Source: Halomonas korlensis (GTDB lineage Bacteria > Pseudomonadota > Gammaproteobacteria > Pseudomonadales > Halomonadaceae). Taken from it: a DNA stretch of 36,458 nt. The number at the start of each line of letters is the position of its first letter. Within the stretch, counting starts at the first letter, position 1. The position numbers and the translations under genes were made by a program. The notes under the pieces are model-generated. The model had not been told where the DNA came from, did not search any database, and saw only the letters and a program-made list of their open reading frames with translations. Positions 36,021 through 36,458 of the stretch are shown one piece after another. Where the stretch lies: contig NZ_FPBP01000021.1 in assembly GCF_900116705.1 (NCBI RefSeq), positions 1 through 36,458 on the forward strand. The letters are read 5' to 3'.

Positions 36021-36458
36021 TCAATGCTTGAACAGCTCGTCGAGGGAGTTGACGGTCAGGATAGCCGCTGACCAATCCTCCAACTGATCTGGCGTCGCCT
36101 GGTCTATACGCTTCTGCGCCCATTCCGGCATGTCGCCGAACTTGAGGCTGATCTGTTTGCGCAGAATCCGTTGCGCCTCTTCCTGACGGCCTTCCTGACG
36201 GCCTTCCTGACGACCTTCCTGACGGCCTTCCAGCCGCTCTTTCTTCACCAAGTTCTGTAAATTCTCTGCCAACATATCTTTGTCCTCCACCAGGCTTTCG
36301 AGCTGATCCAGATTGACCCCGGCCCCAAGCCGATGCAAATGGCGCTTGAGCCAGCGGGTGATGATCCGGTCGATGCGCTCCTTGTGGGGGTCGGTCTGGA
36401 TGATCGCCACGACCCGATCCACGGCCTTCTGCAGGGCTTCCCAGCTCTCACCGGCGTT
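36021..36458 (-). CDS. Rpn/DUF4351-type protein, C-terminal part (runs off right edge)
   Basis: The frame is open to the right edge (N-terminal residues NAGESWEALQKA, then VDRVVAIIQTDPHKERIDRI). It has the features of the C-terminal half of Rpn-family recombination-promoting nucleases, with RWLKRHLHRLGAGVNLDQLE, a charged linker with four G-R-Q-E units, and a small C-terminal domain (ISLKFGDMPEWAQKRIDQAT, EDWSAAILTVNSLDELF) like DUF4351. The PD-(D/E)XK nuclease core would lie outside the window. The GRQE units come from a 12-base tandem repeat at 36179-36226. Confidence 0.75.
   Translation of the reverse strand, partial: NAGESWEALQKAVDRVVAIIQTDPHKERIDRIITRWLKRHLHRLGAGVNLDQLESLVEDKDMLAENLQNLVKKERLEGRQEGRQEGRQEGRQEEAQRILRKQISLKFGDMPEWAQKRIDQATPDQLEDWSAAILTVNSLDELFKH
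36179..36226. repeat. 12-bp in-frame tandem repeat, four copies
   Basis: Four units of CTTCCTGACGGC (the third has GAC for GGC) at 36179, 36191, 36203 and 36215. They encode G-R-Q-E repeats on the minus strand in the linker of the Rpn-type protein. Copy number is expected to vary between strains by slippage. Confidence 0.9.

Noticed and set aside
27570..36458. Integron cassette array, suggested by many adjacent TA modules
   Set aside because: No attC-like pairs with AAC/GTT cores were found between the modules, no integron integrase is visible, and gene orientations are mixed.
1..36458. CRISPR array
   Set aside because: The only tandem repeats are short units (12, 13, 19 and 23 bases) without unique spacers of equal length, and no cas gene is present.
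1..36458. tRNA or rRNA genes as island attachment sites
   Set aside because: No cloverleaf with a GTTCGANTC loop was recognised, in particular none at the island edge near 27.7 kb or in the 34.9-35.1 kb gap.

Overview
The window looks like a chromosomal segment of a halophilic gammaproteobacterium, most likely Halomonas or a close relative. This is inferred from the moderately high GC content, the gene families and the strong Shine-Dalgarno sites; no rRNA or tRNA gene is present to confirm it. Most genes are intact chromosomal genes, but the right-hand quarter (about 27.6-36.5 kb) is a mosaic of toxin-antitoxin (TA) modules and broken mobile-element pieces.

Layout. 1-1.2 kb: a minus-strand operon of small membrane or stress proteins (191-aa protein, phage-holin-like protein, DUF3618 protein). 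1.4-3.1 kb: a YihY/BrkB membrane protein and an XRE regulator. 3.3-7.2 kb: cyclic-di-GMP genes: a degenerate EAL protein, an N-terminally truncated KaiC/RecA-like ATPase, and a translationally coupled GGDEF-EAL protein with an internally shortened GAF domain. 7.2-10.7 kb: an HPP membrane protein, an MBL-fold hydrolase and two divergent Crp/Fnr-type regulators. 10.7-13.8 kb: a tightly overlapping operon of a methyltransferase, an FAD-dependent oxidoreductase and a type III polyketide synthase, which probably makes a modified alkyl-phenolic or quinone lipid. 13.9-17.6 kb: a TauE/SafE exporter divergent from an SsuABC/TauABC-like ABC importer. 17.6-27.1 kb: a GAF-degenerate GGDEF-EAL phosphodiesterase, a GSU2403-type nucleotidyltransferase, a SWIM/SNF2 helicase, a DUF4172-Fic protein with a long palindrome in its promoter, a SleB-type cell-wall hydrolase and a TetR-like regulator.

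27.6-36.5 kb: the accessory island starts inside a GAF-domain gene that is cut after about 55 codons. It then holds a RelE/HigB-HigA pair, a HipB-HipA pair whose kinase lacks its catalytic half, an AAA-type ATPase, a 5' fragment of a MazF-like toxin gene, a second Fic protein, two very short orphan antitoxins (59 and 47 aa) that overlap tail to tail, a MntA-HepT pair, an Xre/MbcA/ParS antitoxin whose partner reading frame is replaced by an IS3 orfA fragment, a HicB-HicA pair whose toxin frame is fused to transposase and integrase debris, and the C-terminal part of an Rpn/DUF4351-type protein. At least six TA families lie within 9 kb, most with one partner lost, which suggests repeated insertion and decay at one site. 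The most informative items are this TA graveyard, the type III PKS operon, the palindromic Fic promoter and the probably leaderless higB promoter.
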